Source of the DNA: an uncultured Oribacterium sp.
GTDB taxonomy: Bacteria > Bacillota > Clostridia > Lachnospirales > Lachnospiraceae
Direction of reading: 5' to 3'
Assembly (NCBI GenBank): GCA_934270345.1
Contig: CAKQPT010000001.1
Coordinates: 1-64,000 of the forward strand
Length of the DNA: 64,000 nucleotides
Shown: piece after piece, positions 23,941 to 34,084 of the stretch
How positions within the stretch are numbered: the stretch's first letter is position 1
Layout: every line of letters starts with the position of its first letter
Notes under the pieces: model-generated
Databases searched by the model: none
The model's input: the letters and a program-made list of their open reading frames with translations, nothing else
Told to the model about the DNA's origin: nothing
Made by a program: the position numbers and the translations under genes

Positions 23941-23951
23941 AGAAAAGGGAA

Positions 23952-24380
23952 ATGTCATTCACAGGAGAGTATCGCCACAATCTGGATGCCAAGGGCAGAC
24001 TGATCATACCGGCCAGATTTCGGGACCAGCTCGGAGACGAGTTTACGGTTACCAGAAGCCTGGACGGTTGTCTTGCTATGTACGCATCTCCGGAGTGGCA
24101 GGCGCTCGAGGAGAAGCTGAATGCGCTTCCGATGACGAACGAGAAGGCGAGAAGCCTGAAGCGTTTCCTGCTGGGTTCGGCCGCGATCTGCGAGCTGGAT
24201 AAGCAGGGCAGAATCCTTCTTCCACAGGTCCTCCGTGATCGGGCGGGCCTCGACAAGGATATCACCTTACTCGGTGTGGGCGACCATATCGAGATCTGGG
24301 ATACAAACACGTACGAAGAAAAGTACAGCTTCGATGATGAAGCTGCATTAGAAGCAGACTGGGAGGGCTTAGGTGTCTGA
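23952..24380 (+). CDS. mraZ: Transcriptional regulator MraZ
   Basis: MraZ is the AbrB-fold DNA-binding protein at the head of division/cell-wall clusters and usually represses its own operon. The 142-residue product has two tandem swapped-hairpin motifs: [21 protein letters not shown] (N-terminal half) and a second half with [15 protein letters not shown]. Length is typical. The ribosome site (AAAAGGGA) overlaps the degenerate last operator repeat. The coding sequence overlaps rsmH by 8 bp, as in many Firmicutes. Confidence 0.95.
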   Translation: MSFTGEYRHNLDAKGRLIIPARFRDQLGDEFTVTRSLDGCLAMYASPEWQALEEKLNALPMTNEKARSLKRFLLGSAAICELDKQGRILLPQVLRDRAGLDKDITLLGVGDHIEIWDTNTYEEKYSFDDEAALEADWEGLGV

Positions 24381-25323
24381 GTTTAAGCATTATTCCGTAC
24401 TTCTCCACGAAACCGTGGATGGACTCAACATCCGGCCCGATGGCATCTATGTCGACGGAACCTTAGGTGGTGGTGGACATGCCCATGAGGTATGTACCCA
24501 TCTTTCTCCGGCAGGTCGACTGATCGGCATCGATCAGGATAAGGATGCGATTCAGGCAGCGAGCGAACGACTTTCAGATGTACGGGATCGCGTGACGATC
24601 GTCCGCAGTAATTACGAAAGAATTGATGATGTGTTAAAGGAACTCGGCATCGGGAAGGTCGATGGCATCTACCTCGATCTCGGTGTATCGAGCTACCAGC
24701 TGGATACCGCGGAGCGTGGCTTCAGCTATCGGAGCGATGCACCGCTCGATATGCGGATGGATGACCGGAATCCGATCACCGCTGCCGACATCGTGAACGA
24801 TTACAGTGAATCCGAGCTTTTCCATATGATTAAAAACTATGGAGAGGATCGTTTCGCGCAGAACATCGCGAAGCATATCTGTCAGTACCGTGCGACGAAG
24901 CGCATCGAGACGACGCTGGAGCTGTCCGAGATCATCTCGGGTGCGATTCCGGCGAAGATCCGTGCCACCGGAGGTCATCCGGCGAAGCGTACCTTCCAGG
25001 CGATTCGTATCGAGCTGAATCGTGAGCTCGATGTACTGGAGGATAGCATCGATCGCATGATCGATGATCTCGCAGAGGGAGGACGCCTCTGCATCATCAC
25101 CTTCCACTCCCTCGAGGACCGGATCGTGAAGACGAAGTTCCGCACCGCTGAGAAGCCGTGCATCTGTCCGCCGGAGTTTCCGGTCTGTGTATGTGGCCGG
25201 AAGTCGAAGGGCCGGGTGATCACCCGGAAGCCGATCCTGCCGAGTGCAGAGGAGCTCGAGGAAAACTCGAGATCGAAGAGCGCGAAGCTCCGGATCTTCG
25301 AGAAACATGAAGAGAGAGTTTAG
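24373..25323 (+). CDS. rsmH: 16S rRNA (cytosine(1402)-N(4))-methyltransferase
   Basis: RsmH methylates N4 of C1402 in 16S rRNA using S-adenosylmethionine. The 316-residue product has the SAM-binding motif [21 protein letters not shown], the [12 protein letters not shown] block and the [17 protein letters not shown] and [10 protein letters not shown] motifs. A cysteine pair region ([13 protein letters not shown]) near residue 260 is common in the family. Translation starts at GTG 24373 inside the mraZ reading frame. It is part of the division cluster transcript. Confidence 0.95.
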   Translation: MSEFKHYSVLLHETVDGLNIRPDGIYVDGTLGGGGHAHEVCTHLSPAGRLIGIDQDKDAIQAASERLSDVRDRVTIVRSNYERIDDVLKELGIGKVDGIYLDLGVSSYQLDTAERGFSYRSDAPLDMRMDDRNPITAADIVNDYSESELFHMIKNYGEDRFAQNIAKHICQYRATKRIETTLELSEIISGAIPAKIRATGGHPAKRTFQAIRIELNRELDVLEDSIDRMIDDLAEGGRLCIITFHSLEDRIVKTKFRTAEKPCICPPEFPVCVCGRKSKGRVITRKPILPSAEELEENSRSKSAKLRIFEKHEERV

Positions 25324-25361
25324 AATCCGGAACCGATCCGGACATGGGGGAAAAGAGTAGT

Positions 25362-25901
25362 ATGGCCAGAACGAGACAGACAGCCGCGGTACGTGCGCCG
25401 CGGACGACAGGAACCTATATCGATGGAAATACGGTCCGTCGCATCCAGCCGAAGCGTCGTCCGAATCCGGAGGAACTGGAGCGCCGGCACCAGGCGCGGC
25501 AGCGTGAGCGGCAGCGGATTCTCAACGAGCGTGAGATGGAGTATCGTGCGCAGCAGGAGCGGCTTCGCCATAAGACGGTCGTGGTCGATCGGACCTACCT
25601 TGCGGTGCTGATCATCGCCTCTCTGTTTACACTGGGACTCTGCTTTTCCTATATTCAGATGCAGACCTCGATCAATACGCGGATTTCGTCGATTGAGACG
25701 AAAAAGCAGCAGCTGGATAAGCTGAAGTCTGAGAACGACGCGCTTCAGAACAGCATAGATACGTCCGTGAATCTCGATGAGATCTATCGGGTAGCCACGC
25801 AGGAGCTCGGTATGGTATATGCCGGCAAGGATCAGACGATTACCTATGACAAGACGGAAAGCGAGTACGTAAGACAATATGAGGACATCCCGAAGTACTG
25901 A
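25362..25901 (+). CDS. ftsL: FtsL-like cell division protein
   Basis: A 179-residue bitopic membrane protein. The N-terminal cytoplasmic part (about 80 residues) is very basic, followed by one membrane helix (YLAVLIIASLFTLGLCFSYI) and a short coiled coil (about residues 105-140, heptad-like SSIETKKQQLDKLKSEND). This is the layout of FtsL/DivIC proteins, which join FtsQ/DivIB and activate the septal synthase. It sits between rsmH and the transpeptidase, the standard ftsL position. GGGGGA before ATG 25362 favours that start; ATG 25344 in the same frame is possible. The cytoplasmic part is longer than in most FtsL. Confidence 0.8.
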   Translation: MARTRQTAAVRAPRTTGTYIDGNTVRRIQPKRRPNPEELERRHQARQRERQRILNEREMEYRAQQERLRHKTVVVDRTYLAVLIIASLFTLGLCFSYIQMQTSINTRISSIETKKQQLDKLKSENDALQNSIDTSVNLDEIYRVATQELGMVYAGKDQTITYDKTESEYVRQYEDIPKY

Positions 25902-28146
25902 TCAAAACCAGAGACGAAACCGGGGGAAGATCCTTCCCCCGTATATGCAGAGAAAGCTAGCCGTCACACTATGTGTGATCATGCTAGCTTTAATTGCTCT
26001 TATCCTGGCGATTTATAATCTGGTAAAAAACAACAGCGAGGAGTACAACAAGATCGTCCTGTCCCAGCGACAGGCATCCTATGATTCGCGTACGATTCCG
26101 TTCCGCCGCGGTGACATCATGGACCGGAACGGCACGGTGCTGGCGACCAGCCAGAAGGTATACAACCTGATCATCGATCCGCGTGTCATCCACTCCGGTC
26201 AGGATGACCGTTACGTGGATTCAACGATTCAGGCGCTCGTCGCCTATTTCGAATACGATGAGTCTGAGCTTCGGAAGCTGCTCAGCGAAAAGGCCGACAA
26301 GTCCTATGTGAAATATGCGAAGGGACTGAGCTACGACCAGAAATCCGGCTGGGAGGCCTATGTGAAGGAGCAGAATGCCGCGTATGCAGGCAGTGGCTCG
26401 AAGGCGCGCATCAAGGGCATCTGGTTCGAGGATGAGTACAAGCGTACCTATCCGTATGATTCCCTCGCCTGCAACATCATCGGCTTCTCGAGTGCCGACG
26501 GCTCCAGCGGAACCGGTGGCGTCGAGCAGTACTATAACGATACCCTGATGGGCGTCAACGGCCGTGAGTACGGCTATCTTGACAGCGATACGAAGCTGCA
26601 GTCCGTCCTGAAGGAGCCGACCGATGGTAATTCCGTCGTGACGACCATCAATACGAATATTCAGATGTCGCTGGAGAAGTACCTCAACAAGTGGCAGACC
26701 GAGGATGTGGGCTCGAAGATGGCGGCAGCGATCGTCATGGATCCGAACACCGGTGAGGTGCTCGCGATGGGCTCCACCAATCAGTTTAACCTGAACGATC
26801 CGCGTGCGCTGGACAGCTCGGTCTATACCGACGAGTATCTCATGCAGCTCGGCCGCAAGGAGGCCGTCGGTGTATATCGCCGTGAGAATCCGGACGCCAC
26901 CGCGATCACCGAGGATGAGGTGTCGAAGTACTATTCGACCGAGGACATCCTGTCCTATGGCCGCCAGGTCGCATGGAACCAGATGTGGCGAAATATTCCG
27001 GTATCCGATACCTACGAGCCAGGCTCCGTTGCGAAGAGCATCACCCTCGCCGGCGCGCTGGAGGAGAAGGCCATCACCCCGGACACGACCTTTGACTGCC
27101 AGGGCTATATCGAGCTGAACGACGGTATCCATACCTGGCGGATCCGCTGTCATAACCGGAACGGTGACGGCGTGCTCGATGCCACGATGGGCCTCGCGAA
27201 GTCCTGTAACGTATACCTCATGAATACCGCGTTCAATGAAGGCGCCGAGAATTTCGTGAAGTACCAGCATATCTTCGGCTTCGGAGAGTCTACCGGCATC
27301 GACCTGCCGGCAGAGGCCGACACCACGGATCTCGTGTACAATGCAGAAAACATGGGACGTACGGCCCTTGCGACCAACTCCTTCGGCCAGAACTTTAACG
27401 TCACCATGATCCAGATGGCGGCTGCGTACTGCAGCATCATCAACGGTGGCAGCTACTATAAGCCACATGTGGTGAAGCAGATCCTGAACGGAAATGGCAC
27501 CGTCATCGAGGATGTGAAGCCGGAGCTTCTCCGCACCACCTGCTCGAAGTCGACGAGTGACTTCCTGAAGCAGGCCCTCTACACTACGGTAGAAGAGGGA
27601 ACCGGTAAAAAGGCGCAGATCCAGGGCTACCATGTCGGTGGCAAGACCGGTACCGCCGAGAAGCTGCCGCGTTCGGCGAAGAACTACCTCGTTTCCTTCT
27701 GCGGCTTCGCACCGGTGGAGGATCCGCAGTTACTTGTTTACGTTATCGTCGATACGCCGAACCTCGTCGGTGAGGCACAGGCGACGGCTTCCTTTGCTGT
27801 AAACATCGAGCGTGAAATCATGAACGATGCGCTGCAGTTCCTGAACATCGCACCATCCGGAGATACCGATCCGGAGGATTCCATCAACGCGCAGCTTCAG
27901 CAGAACCCGGAGGGCATCTCCTCTGAGACGATGGGCGCACAGGTGGGCGCTGAGACCGGCGCCGAGGGTGAAACCACGGCGGACGGAACGAGCACCGAAA
28001 CCGATGCCGACGGCAATGTGATTACGCCGACCACAGCGGCAGCGGTGACCGACGAGTACGTCGAACCGGCGGGCGACGACGCGAGCTTCGCGCTCCCGGA
28101 GGCCGTGCCGGGCGAGGACAGTGAAGGCGAAACCTCCGCCGAATGA
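25879..28146 (+). CDS. Septal penicillin-binding protein 2 (FtsI/SpoVD family transpeptidase)
   Basis: A class B PBP that cross-links septal peptidoglycan. The 755-residue product has an N-terminal membrane helix (about residues 25-48), a dimerisation domain (RRGDIMDRNGTVLA), and the transpeptidase domain with SVAK (383-386), SCN (442-444) and KTG (589-591). The nucleophile motif is SVAK where most relatives have STFK; the Ser and Lys are kept. No PASTA repeats follow; the last 110 or so residues are acidic and Thr-rich. ATG 25879 lies inside the end of ftsL (23-bp overlap). It could serve division or, as SpoVD, sporulation; its place next to ftsL favours division. Confidence 0.9.
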   Translation: MRTSRSTDQNQRRNRGKILPPYMQRKLAVTLCVIMLALIALILAIYNLVKNNSEEYNKIVLSQRQASYDSRTIPFRRGDIMDRNGTVLATSQKVYNLIIDPRVIHSGQDDRYVDSTIQALVAYFEYDESELRKLLSEKADKSYVKYAKGLSYDQKSGWEAYVKEQNAAYAGSGSKARIKGIWFEDEYKRTYPYDSLACNIIGFSSADGSSGTGGVEQYYNDTLMGVNGREYGYLDSDTKLQSVLKEPTDGNSVVTTINTNIQMSLEKYLNKWQTEDVGSKMAAAIVMDPNTGEVLAMGSTNQFNLNDPRALDSSVYTDEYLMQLGRKEAVGVYRRENPDATAITEDEVSKYYSTEDILSYGRQVAWNQMWRNIPVSDTYEPGSVAKSITLAGALEEKAITPDTTFDCQGYIELNDGIHTWRIRCHNRNGDGVLDATMGLAKSCNVYLMNTAFNEGAENFVKYQHIFGFGESTGIDLPAEADTTDLVYNAENMGRTALATNSFGQNFNVTMIQMAAAYCSIINGGSYYKPHVVKQILNGNGTVIEDVKPELLRTTCSKSTSDFLKQALYTTVEEGTGKKAQIQGYHVGGKTGTAEKLPRSAKNYLVSFCGFAPVEDPQLLVYVIVDTPNLVGEAQATASFAVNIEREIMNDALQFLNIAPSGDTDPEDSINAQLQQNPEGISSETMGAQVGAETGAEGETTADGTSTETDADGNVITPTTAAAVTDEYVEPAGDDASFALPEAVPGEDSEGETSAE

Positions 28147-28166
28147 TTTATATATGGAGTTAGATT

Positions 28167-29129
28167 ATGTATCTTGATTTTGTTGTTTCTATCCTTATGG
28201 GCTTTGCGCTGGTCGCCCTGGCGATGCCCTTCGCCATCCCGGAGCTTCACAAGCTGAAGTTCGGGCAGGAGGTCCGGGATGATGGACCGAAGGCGCACCT
28301 CAAGAAGCAGGGCACCCCGACGATGGGTGGTCTCGTGTTCGTACTGGCCATCGTGATCGTCAGCCTTTTTTATGCCCGCCGCTATCCGAAGATCCTTCCG
28401 GTGATGCTTCTCACGGTCGGTTTCGGTATCGTCGGCTTCATCGATGATTTTCTGAAGGTCGTGAAGCATCAGTCCGAGGGCTTCAACCCGAAGCAGAAGT
28501 TTCTCTGTCAGCTGGTGTTCTGTGTGATTTTCGCACTGTATCTCTATCTCTCGCCTGCCTATGATCATCGTATGCAGGTTCCGTTTACGGAAATCTATCT
28601 CGATCTCGGATGGTTCTATGTGCCGGCACTTCTCTTTATCGTGCTCGGTACAGACAATGGCGCGAACTTCACCGATGGACTCGATGGACTCGCCAGTTCC
28701 GTGACCGCTGTGATCGCACTGTTCCTCGGCTTCGTCAGCCTGTATTTCGGCAAGGCGGATGCACAGCTTGCACCGATTTCCGGTGCAGTGTTCGGCGCAC
28801 TGATGGGATTTCTGATGTTTAACTGCTACCCTGCCAAGGTATTTATGGGCGATACCGGATCGCTGGCGCTCGGCGGCTTCGTCGCGGCAGCGGCCTTCGA
28901 GATGGGCATCCCGCTCTTTATTCCGATCTTTGCACTGATTTATCTTGTGGAAGTACTGTCGGTCATCATCCAGGTGACCTACTTTAAGAAAACCCATGGA
29001 AAGCGGATTTTCCGCATGGCGCCGATCCACCATCACTTCGAGCTCGGAGGTTGGTCGGAGACGAAGGTGGTGACAGTCTTCACAGTGCTGACAGTGCTCT
29101 TATGTCTGGTGGCGAGCCTGGGGATGTAA
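28167..29129 (+). CDS. mraY: Phospho-N-acetylmuramoyl-pentapeptide transferase
   Basis: MraY makes lipid I by moving phospho-MurNAc-pentapeptide to undecaprenyl phosphate. The 320-residue protein has about ten membrane helices and the family motifs KKQGTPTMGGLVF, GFIDDFLKV (catalytic Asp pair), NFTDGLDGLA and the C-terminal APIHHHFELGGWSE. Length is typical. The start is ATG 28167 behind TGGAG. It follows the PBP gene by 20 bp. Confidence 0.97.
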   Translation: MYLDFVVSILMGFALVALAMPFAIPELHKLKFGQEVRDDGPKAHLKKQGTPTMGGLVFVLAIVIVSLFYARRYPKILPVMLLTVGFGIVGFIDDFLKVVKHQSEGFNPKQKFLCQLVFCVIFALYLYLSPAYDHRMQVPFTEIYLDLGWFYVPALLFIVLGTDNGANFTDGLDGLASSVTAVIALFLGFVSLYFGKADAQLAPISGAVFGALMGFLMFNCYPAKVFMGDTGSLALGGFVAAAAFEMGIPLFIPIFALIYLVEVLSVIIQVTYFKKTHGKRIFRMAPIHHHFELGGWSETKVVTVFTVLTVLLCLVASLGM

Positions 29130-29160
29130 GAGACAGTAGAACATAATAGGGGTGAATGAG

Positions 29161-30516
29161 ATGGATAGTCAGAAGGTGCTCGTGCTCGGCACGGGAAAAA
29201 GCGGTATCTGCGCCGCAAAGCAGATTTTACAGCTGGGAGGACAGGTCGTTCTGTTCGATTCCAATGAAAAGCTGGACACCGTGAAGGTGATGAAAAATTT
29301 CAGAAAGAGAGATCGGATCTCGCTGGTGGTCGGAGAGCTGAAGCCGACGGATCTCGTATCCGTGGATCTTGCAGTCATCAGTCCGGGTATCCCGCTCGAT
29401 AAGCCGTTTGTGAAGCTGATTGATGGGGCGAAGATTCCGATCTGGGGCGAGATCGAGCTCGCGTACCAGTCCAGCAAGGGAAAACTGGCAGCCGTGACCG
29501 GTACGAACGGTAAGACCACGACGGTTTCCCTGATTGGTGACATCTTTAAAACAACCTATGACGATACACATATATGCGGAAACATCGGTAATCCGTTTAC
29601 GGCCGAAGCACTGGAGACAACGGATGCTTCTGCGACGATCCTCGAGGTGAGCTCCTTCCAGCTCGAGACGATCATGGATTTCCACCCGCATGTATCCTGC
29701 ATCACCAATATCACCCCGGACCATCTCGACCGTCATAAAACGATGAAAAACTATGTGAAGGTGAAGGAGAGCATCGCGCTGAACCAGACCGAAGAGGATT
29801 TCATCGTCCTGAACTATGAGGATCCGGAGCTTCGGAAGTTCGGAAAGCGGAAGACCCTGAAGCCGCAGGTCATCTGGTTCAGCTCTGTGCATGAGCTGAA
29901 GGATGGCTTCTACTATAAGAACTTCGAGATTCATCATGCCCATGGTGGGGAGGATGAGGTCCTGCTCGATGTACGGGATACGAACCTTCTCGGTGCGCAT
30001 AACTACGAGAACATCATGTGTGCCATCGCCGTCTCCATGGAGATGGGCGTGCCGATGCAGAAGATCATCGCAGCTGTAAAGAAGTTCAAGCCGGTGGAGC
30101 ACCGCATCGAGTTCGTCCGTGAGCGCAATGGCGTTCGCTACTATAATGACTCGAAGGGCACCAACCCGGATGCAGCCATCAAGGCACTGCTGGCGATGCC
30201 GGGGCCGGTCGTTCTGATCGGCGGCGGTTATGACAAGGATATCCCTTTTGATGACTGGTGTAAGCTTTTTAAAGGCCGCGTCAAGTACCTCGTTCTGATC
30301 GGTCAGACACGAAACATCATCGCAGAGTGTGCGAAGAAGTACGGCTTTACCAATGTCATGTTCGCAGAGGATATGGATGAGGCCGTGAAGGACTGTGCGG
30401 CGTATGCAGATGAAGGTGACTATGTTCTTCTGAGTCCGGCCTGCGCATCCTGGGGTATGTTCCCGAACTATGAAGAGCGTGGACGCATCTTCAAGGAGTG
30501 CGTGAAGAATCTGTAA
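29161..30516 (+). CDS. murD: UDP-N-acetylmuramoylalanine--D-glutamate ligase
   Basis: MurD adds D-glutamate to UDP-MurNAc-L-alanine using ATP. The 451-residue product has the N-terminal Rossmann domain (VLGTGKSGICAA), the ATP site AVTGTNGKTTTVSL, the central domain with NITPDHLDRH, and the C-terminal domain (HRIEFVRERNGVRYYNDSKGTNPDA). ATG 29161 is preferred because AGGGGTG lies 6 nt upstream; an in-frame GTG lies at 29152. It is 31 bp after mraY in the same cluster. Confidence 0.97.
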   Translation: MDSQKVLVLGTGKSGICAAKQILQLGGQVVLFDSNEKLDTVKVMKNFRKRDRISLVVGELKPTDLVSVDLAVISPGIPLDKPFVKLIDGAKIPIWGEIELAYQSSKGKLAAVTGTNGKTTTVSLIGDIFKTTYDDTHICGNIGNPFTAEALETTDASATILEVSSFQLETIMDFHPHVSCITNITPDHLDRHKTMKNYVKVKESIALNQTEEDFIVLNYEDPELRKFGKRKTLKPQVIWFSSVHELKDGFYYKNFEIHHAHGGEDEVLLDVRDTNLLGAHNYENIMCAIAVSMEMGVPMQKIIAAVKKFKPVEHRIEFVRERNGVRYYNDSKGTNPDAAIKALLAMPGPVVLIGGGYDKDIPFDDWCKLFKGRVKYLVLIGQTRNIIAECAKKYGFTNVMFAEDMDEAVKDCAAYADEGDYVLLSPACASWGMFPNYEERGRIFKECVKNL

Positions 30517-30533
30517 TGCTGACAGGAGGAATG

Positions 30534-31667
30534 ATGGCAGCGAAGAAGAAAAGAAAATATTTTTATGACTACAGCCTTTTGTTTGCCGTCATCTTCATCA
30601 CCGGCTTCGGTATGATCATGATGTACTCGGCTTCCGGATACTCGGCGCAGAATCAGATGAATGATGCCATGTACTTTCTCCGGCATCAGGCGGTGTTCGC
30701 GGCCGGCGGACTCGTGGCGATGCTGCTCGTGTCGCTGTTCGATTATCATCTGACGGCGATCTTTTCGAAGATCCTGTATATCGTGGCCTGGCTGCTGATT
30801 GGTGCAACCATGGTGATCGGTGTCGCCTCCCACGGTTCCGCGCGATGGATCAAACTCGGCAGTGTGCGTTTCCAGCCATCGGAGATCATGAAAATCGCGG
30901 TGATCGTACTGCTGTCGTATCTGATTACCCACCATGGATACCAGATCAATAACGGACGAACCTGGTGGAAGGTCGCACTGGTCGGCATCGCGCCCGGCAT
31001 CGTGGTCGCGGCGACGAACCTGTCGACGGCGATGATCATCCTCGGCATCACCTTCTTCATGATGTGGATTGCTTCGAAGAAGTACTGGCCCTTCGTTCTC
31101 TGCGGCGTCGCGGGCGTTCTCGTGTACATCTTCGCCTATCCGATGGCGAAGCTCATGTCCGCGCTGAACATCCTGCAGGATTATCAGCTGACACGTATCT
31201 TTGCATGGAAGGATCCGGCGAGCTACTCGGATGAAACCTTCCAGACCCTGCAGGGCCTGTATGCGATCGGTTCCGGCGGTATCTTCGGTAAGGGTCTCGG
31301 TGAGTCCGTACAGAAATTCCTCATGCCGGAGGCACAGAATGATATGATCTTTACGATCATCTGCGAAGAACTCGGCCTCTTCGGCGCGATCTCGCTGATC
31401 CTCATCTATGTCTTCATCATCTACCGGCTGTTCGATATCGCACGAAATGCCCGGGACCTCTATGGGTCAATGCTGGTGATCGGAATTCTGTGCCACATCT
31501 CGCTGCAGGTTATCCTGAACATCGGTGTCGCGACGAATACCATCCCGAATACCGGTGTTACGCTTCCGTTTGTCAGCTATGGCGGTACCTCGCTCATGCT
31601 GCTGATGGCGGAGATCGGACTCGCACTGTCGGTTTCACGGCAGATTCGACTGGAAGATCCGATGTAA
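30534..31667 (+). CDS. ftsW: Lipid II polymerase FtsW (SEDS family)
   Basis: A SEDS glycosyltransferase that polymerises septal glycan with its partner PBP. The 377-residue membrane protein has about ten helices, the VASHGSARWIKLGSVRFQPSEIMK block typical of FtsW/RodA/SpoVE, and the C-terminal NTGVTLPFVSYGGTS motif. RodA or SpoVE cannot be strictly excluded, but position between murD and ftsQ supports FtsW. AGGAGG at 30524 precedes two adjacent ATG codons (30531, 30534); the second has the better spacing. An earlier ATG at 30516 lacks a site. Confidence 0.9.
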   Translation: MAAKKKRKYFYDYSLLFAVIFITGFGMIMMYSASGYSAQNQMNDAMYFLRHQAVFAAGGLVAMLLVSLFDYHLTAIFSKILYIVAWLLIGATMVIGVASHGSARWIKLGSVRFQPSEIMKIAVIVLLSYLITHHGYQINNGRTWWKVALVGIAPGIVVAATNLSTAMIILGITFFMMWIASKKYWPFVLCGVAGVLVYIFAYPMAKLMSALNILQDYQLTRIFAWKDPASYSDETFQTLQGLYAIGSGGIFGKGLGESVQKFLMPEAQNDMIFTIICEELGLFGAISLILIYVFIIYRLFDIARNARDLYGSMLVIGILCHISLQVILNIGVATNTIPNTGVTLPFVSYGGTSLMLLMAEIGLALSVSRQIRLEDPM

Positions 31668-31673
31668 GTATTC

Positions 31674-31706
31674 AGAGCTTTGCCCGTGGCAAAGCTCTTT
31701 TTTTTA
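31674..31706 (+). terminator. Terminator after ftsW
   Basis: Arms AGAGCTTTGCC (31674-31684) and GGCAAAGCTCT (31688-31698) with a 3-nt loop, followed by eight or more T. It divides the cluster between ftsW and ftsQ. Confidence 0.92.
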
Positions 31707-31798
31707 TGGTAGAGTAAAGAATCGACGACATGCGTTACATAAAGGAATGCAGAAAATTGTCGGCAGATCAGAGAATATAAACAGAAAGAACGAATGGA

Positions 31799-32557
31799 AT
31801 GACAGATAAGGATTTTTACGGCTACGATGATCCGAGGGATCGCAATAAACGGCATATCGTGCGCTGGAGCATCGTCGTCCTGCTCCTGCTGATCGCCATC
31901 CTGCTTGCCAGTGTACGGATCCAGCGTTTCACGGTGGTGGGAAATACACAGTACAGCAGTGATGAGATCGTCAGCATGATTTTTTCGGATCCATGGGATA
32001 CGGATACTGCCTGGTGCTTCGTGAAGGATAAGACGAAACCGCACAAGGAACTCCCGTTTGTGCAGCGCTATGATATCGACTTCGATGGTCCCTTCGCGGT
32101 GAATATCACCGTCTATGAGAAAAATGTCGTCGGCTATGTGGATTATATGTCGAGTCATATGTACTTCGATAAGGATGGTATCATCGTGGAGTCCACCGGC
32201 AACCGGCTGGAGGGGATCCCGCGCATCAGTGGTCTCAGCTTCGGCTCGATCGTGCTGTACCGGGCGCTGCCGGTAGAGAATAAGGATGTCTTCAATAATA
32301 TCCTGAACCTGACCGGTGCACTTCGTACCTATGATATCGACTGTGAGGAGATTCAGTACGACTCACTTCTGAACGCCACACTCCGGATCGGTGACATCAG
32401 CGTCCGCCTCGGCAGTAATAAGGACATGGAGATGAAGATCTCGACGCTGCATGATATCCTGCCGCATCTCAGTGGACGGAAGGGCGAGCTGAATCTTTCG
32501 GATTATTCGGAGACCTCGGATCACGAGTCCTATATTTTCAAGGAAAAAACGGGCTGA
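31799..32557 (+). CDS. ftsQ: Cell division protein FtsQ/DivIB
   Basis: A 252-residue bitopic protein: a short cytoplasmic part, one membrane helix (about residues 21-39, WSIVVLLLLIAILLASV) and a POTRA-type domain (IQRFTVVGNTQYSSDEIVSMI), followed by the FtsQ/DivIB beta domain. It recruits FtsL and FtsB-type partners to the septum. Sequence is divergent, as usual for this family, so the call rests on topology, the POTRA pattern and position just before ftsZ. The ribosome site before ATG 31799 is weak (GAAAGAA). Confidence 0.82.
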   Translation: MTDKDFYGYDDPRDRNKRHIVRWSIVVLLLLIAILLASVRIQRFTVVGNTQYSSDEIVSMIFSDPWDTDTAWCFVKDKTKPHKELPFVQRYDIDFDGPFAVNITVYEKNVVGYVDYMSSHMYFDKDGIIVESTGNRLEGIPRISGLSFGSIVLYRALPVENKDVFNNILNLTGALRTYDIDCEEIQYDSLLNATLRIGDISVRLGSNKDMEMKISTLHDILPHLSGRKGELNLSDYSETSDHESYIFKEKTG

Positions 32558-32676
32558 TCTTCGTCTGAAGATGCCGTTTCCTGCACACAGCGATGGCGGA
32601 AGTTATAAAAAAGTAAGAAATAATGTGAAAATTTCGATAGAGCTCCGCTTCTAAGCGTGGTAATATTATATGGACT

Positions 32677-32711
32677 AAGCTATTGCAATCTGATAGCTTT
32701 GTTTGTATATT
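32677..32711 (+). promoter_or_regulatory. ftsZ promoter embedded in a hairpin
   Basis: TTGCAA (32683-32688), a 17-bp spacer and TATATT (32706-32711). The -35 box starts at the last base of the arm AAGCTAT (32677-32683) and continues into the loop of a hairpin whose second arm is ATAGCTT (32693-32699). The leader is about 85 nt. A second TATAAT at 32765-32770 lacks a -35 partner. Confidence 0.65.
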
Positions 32712-32802
32712 ATCTTATTGTGCAGTCATATGCGTATGTGGCCGCAGTAAAACAGGTTATCTTATATAATGAATATATATGAGGGATTGAAGGAGGAAGA
32801 TT

Positions 32803-34056
32803 ATGCTTGAGATTAAGCTTCCTGAGTCAGAGGCAGCTGCAAAGATTATCGTCGTAGGTGTTGGTGGCGCAGGTAACAACGCGGTTAACCGCATGGTGAC
32901 GGATGGTATCGTGGGCGTCGAGTTCATCGGCATCAATACCGATAAGCAGGCGCTTCAGTACAGCCAGGCACCAACCACGATGCAGATCGGCGAGAAGCTG
33001 ACGAAGGGACTCGGCTGCGGCGGCAGACCAGAGGTAGGCGCGAAGGCGGCAGAGGAGAGCTCTGAGGATATCACGGCTGCACTGCAGGGTGCCGATATGG
33101 TATTCGTTACCTGTGGTATGGGTGGCGGAACCGGAACCGGTGCAGCACCGGTCATCGCGAAGATCGCGAAGGATATGGGTATCCTGACCGTCGGTGTCGT
33201 GACGAAGCCGTTCCGTTTCGAGGCTCGTCAGCGTATGACGAACGCCATCGACGGCATCAAGAAGCTGAAGGAGTCCGTAGACACCCTGATCGTCATCCCG
33301 AACGACCGTCTGCTCGAGATCGTTGATCGCAGAACCACGATGCCGGATGCACTGAAGAAGGCCGACGAGGTTCTCCAGCAGGCTGTACAGGGTATCACGG
33401 ATCTGATCAATGTTCCGGGTCTCATCAATCTCGACTTCGCGGATGTTTCTTCTGTTATGAAGGATAAGGGTGTCGCACATGTCGGCATCGGCGCAGCCAA
33501 GGGTGACGAGAAGGCAACCGAGGCAGTGAAGATGGCGATTTCCAGCCCGCTTCTCGAGACCACCATCGAGGGCGCAACGGATGTGATCATCAACATCTCC
33601 GGCGACATCTCCCTCGTAGAGGCAAACGAAGCCGCTTCCTATGTAGAGGAGCTGGCAGGTGATAATGCAAACATCATCTTCGGTGCGATGTATGACGAGA
33701 ATGCCCAGGATGAGTGTAAGATCACCGTCATCGCAACCGGTATCGAGGATTCTGCGGCTACCAGCTCTGCATTTGATATGCTGAAGAAGCCGGCACAGCC
33801 GAAGGCAGCTGCAGGCACAGTAGCACAGACACCGGCAGCAGAGCCGACGGTCAGACCGACGATGCCGAGCTTCCTGAACGGAAACACCAGCTTCCAGCCG
33901 CAGCTTCGTCCGACGACACCAGTGACGGCAGCACCGCAGGAGCAGGCGCTTACACAGAGTGCAGCACCGGTGCAGCCACAGCAGCCGACCTTCCGTCCGC
34001 AGCAGAATAAGGAAATGTCCATCAATATTCCGGACTTCCTGAGAAACAGAAAGTAA
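32803..34056 (+). CDS. ftsZ: Cell division protein FtsZ
   Basis: FtsZ is the tubulin-like GTPase that forms the division ring. The 417-residue product contains [18 protein letters not shown], the tubulin signature [16 protein letters not shown] and the T7 loop region with NLDFADV. A Pro/Gln/Ala-rich linker of about 80 residues follows, then the conserved C-terminal peptide ([11 protein letters not shown]) that binds partners such as SepF. The start is ATG 32803 after AAGGAGG. It has its own promoter and terminator, outside the mraZ-ftsW transcript. Confidence 0.98.
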   Translation: MLEIKLPESEAAAKIIVVGVGGAGNNAVNRMVTDGIVGVEFIGINTDKQALQYSQAPTTMQIGEKLTKGLGCGGRPEVGAKAAEESSEDITAALQGADMVFVTCGMGGGTGTGAAPVIAKIAKDMGILTVGVVTKPFRFEARQRMTNAIDGIKKLKESVDTLIVIPNDRLLEIVDRRTTMPDALKKADEVLQQAVQGITDLINVPGLINLDFADVSSVMKDKGVAHVGIGAAKGDEKATEAVKMAISSPLLETTIEGATDVIINISGDISLVEANEAASYVEELAGDNANIIFGAMYDENAQDECKITVIATGIEDSAATSSAFDMLKKPAQPKAAAGTVAQTPAAEPTVRPTMPSFLNGNTSFQPQLRPTTPVTAAPQEQALTQSAAPVQPQQPTFRPQQNKEMSINIPDFLRNRK

Positions 34057-34084
34057 TCACTTCATCCCTGAAGATAGAAATGAG

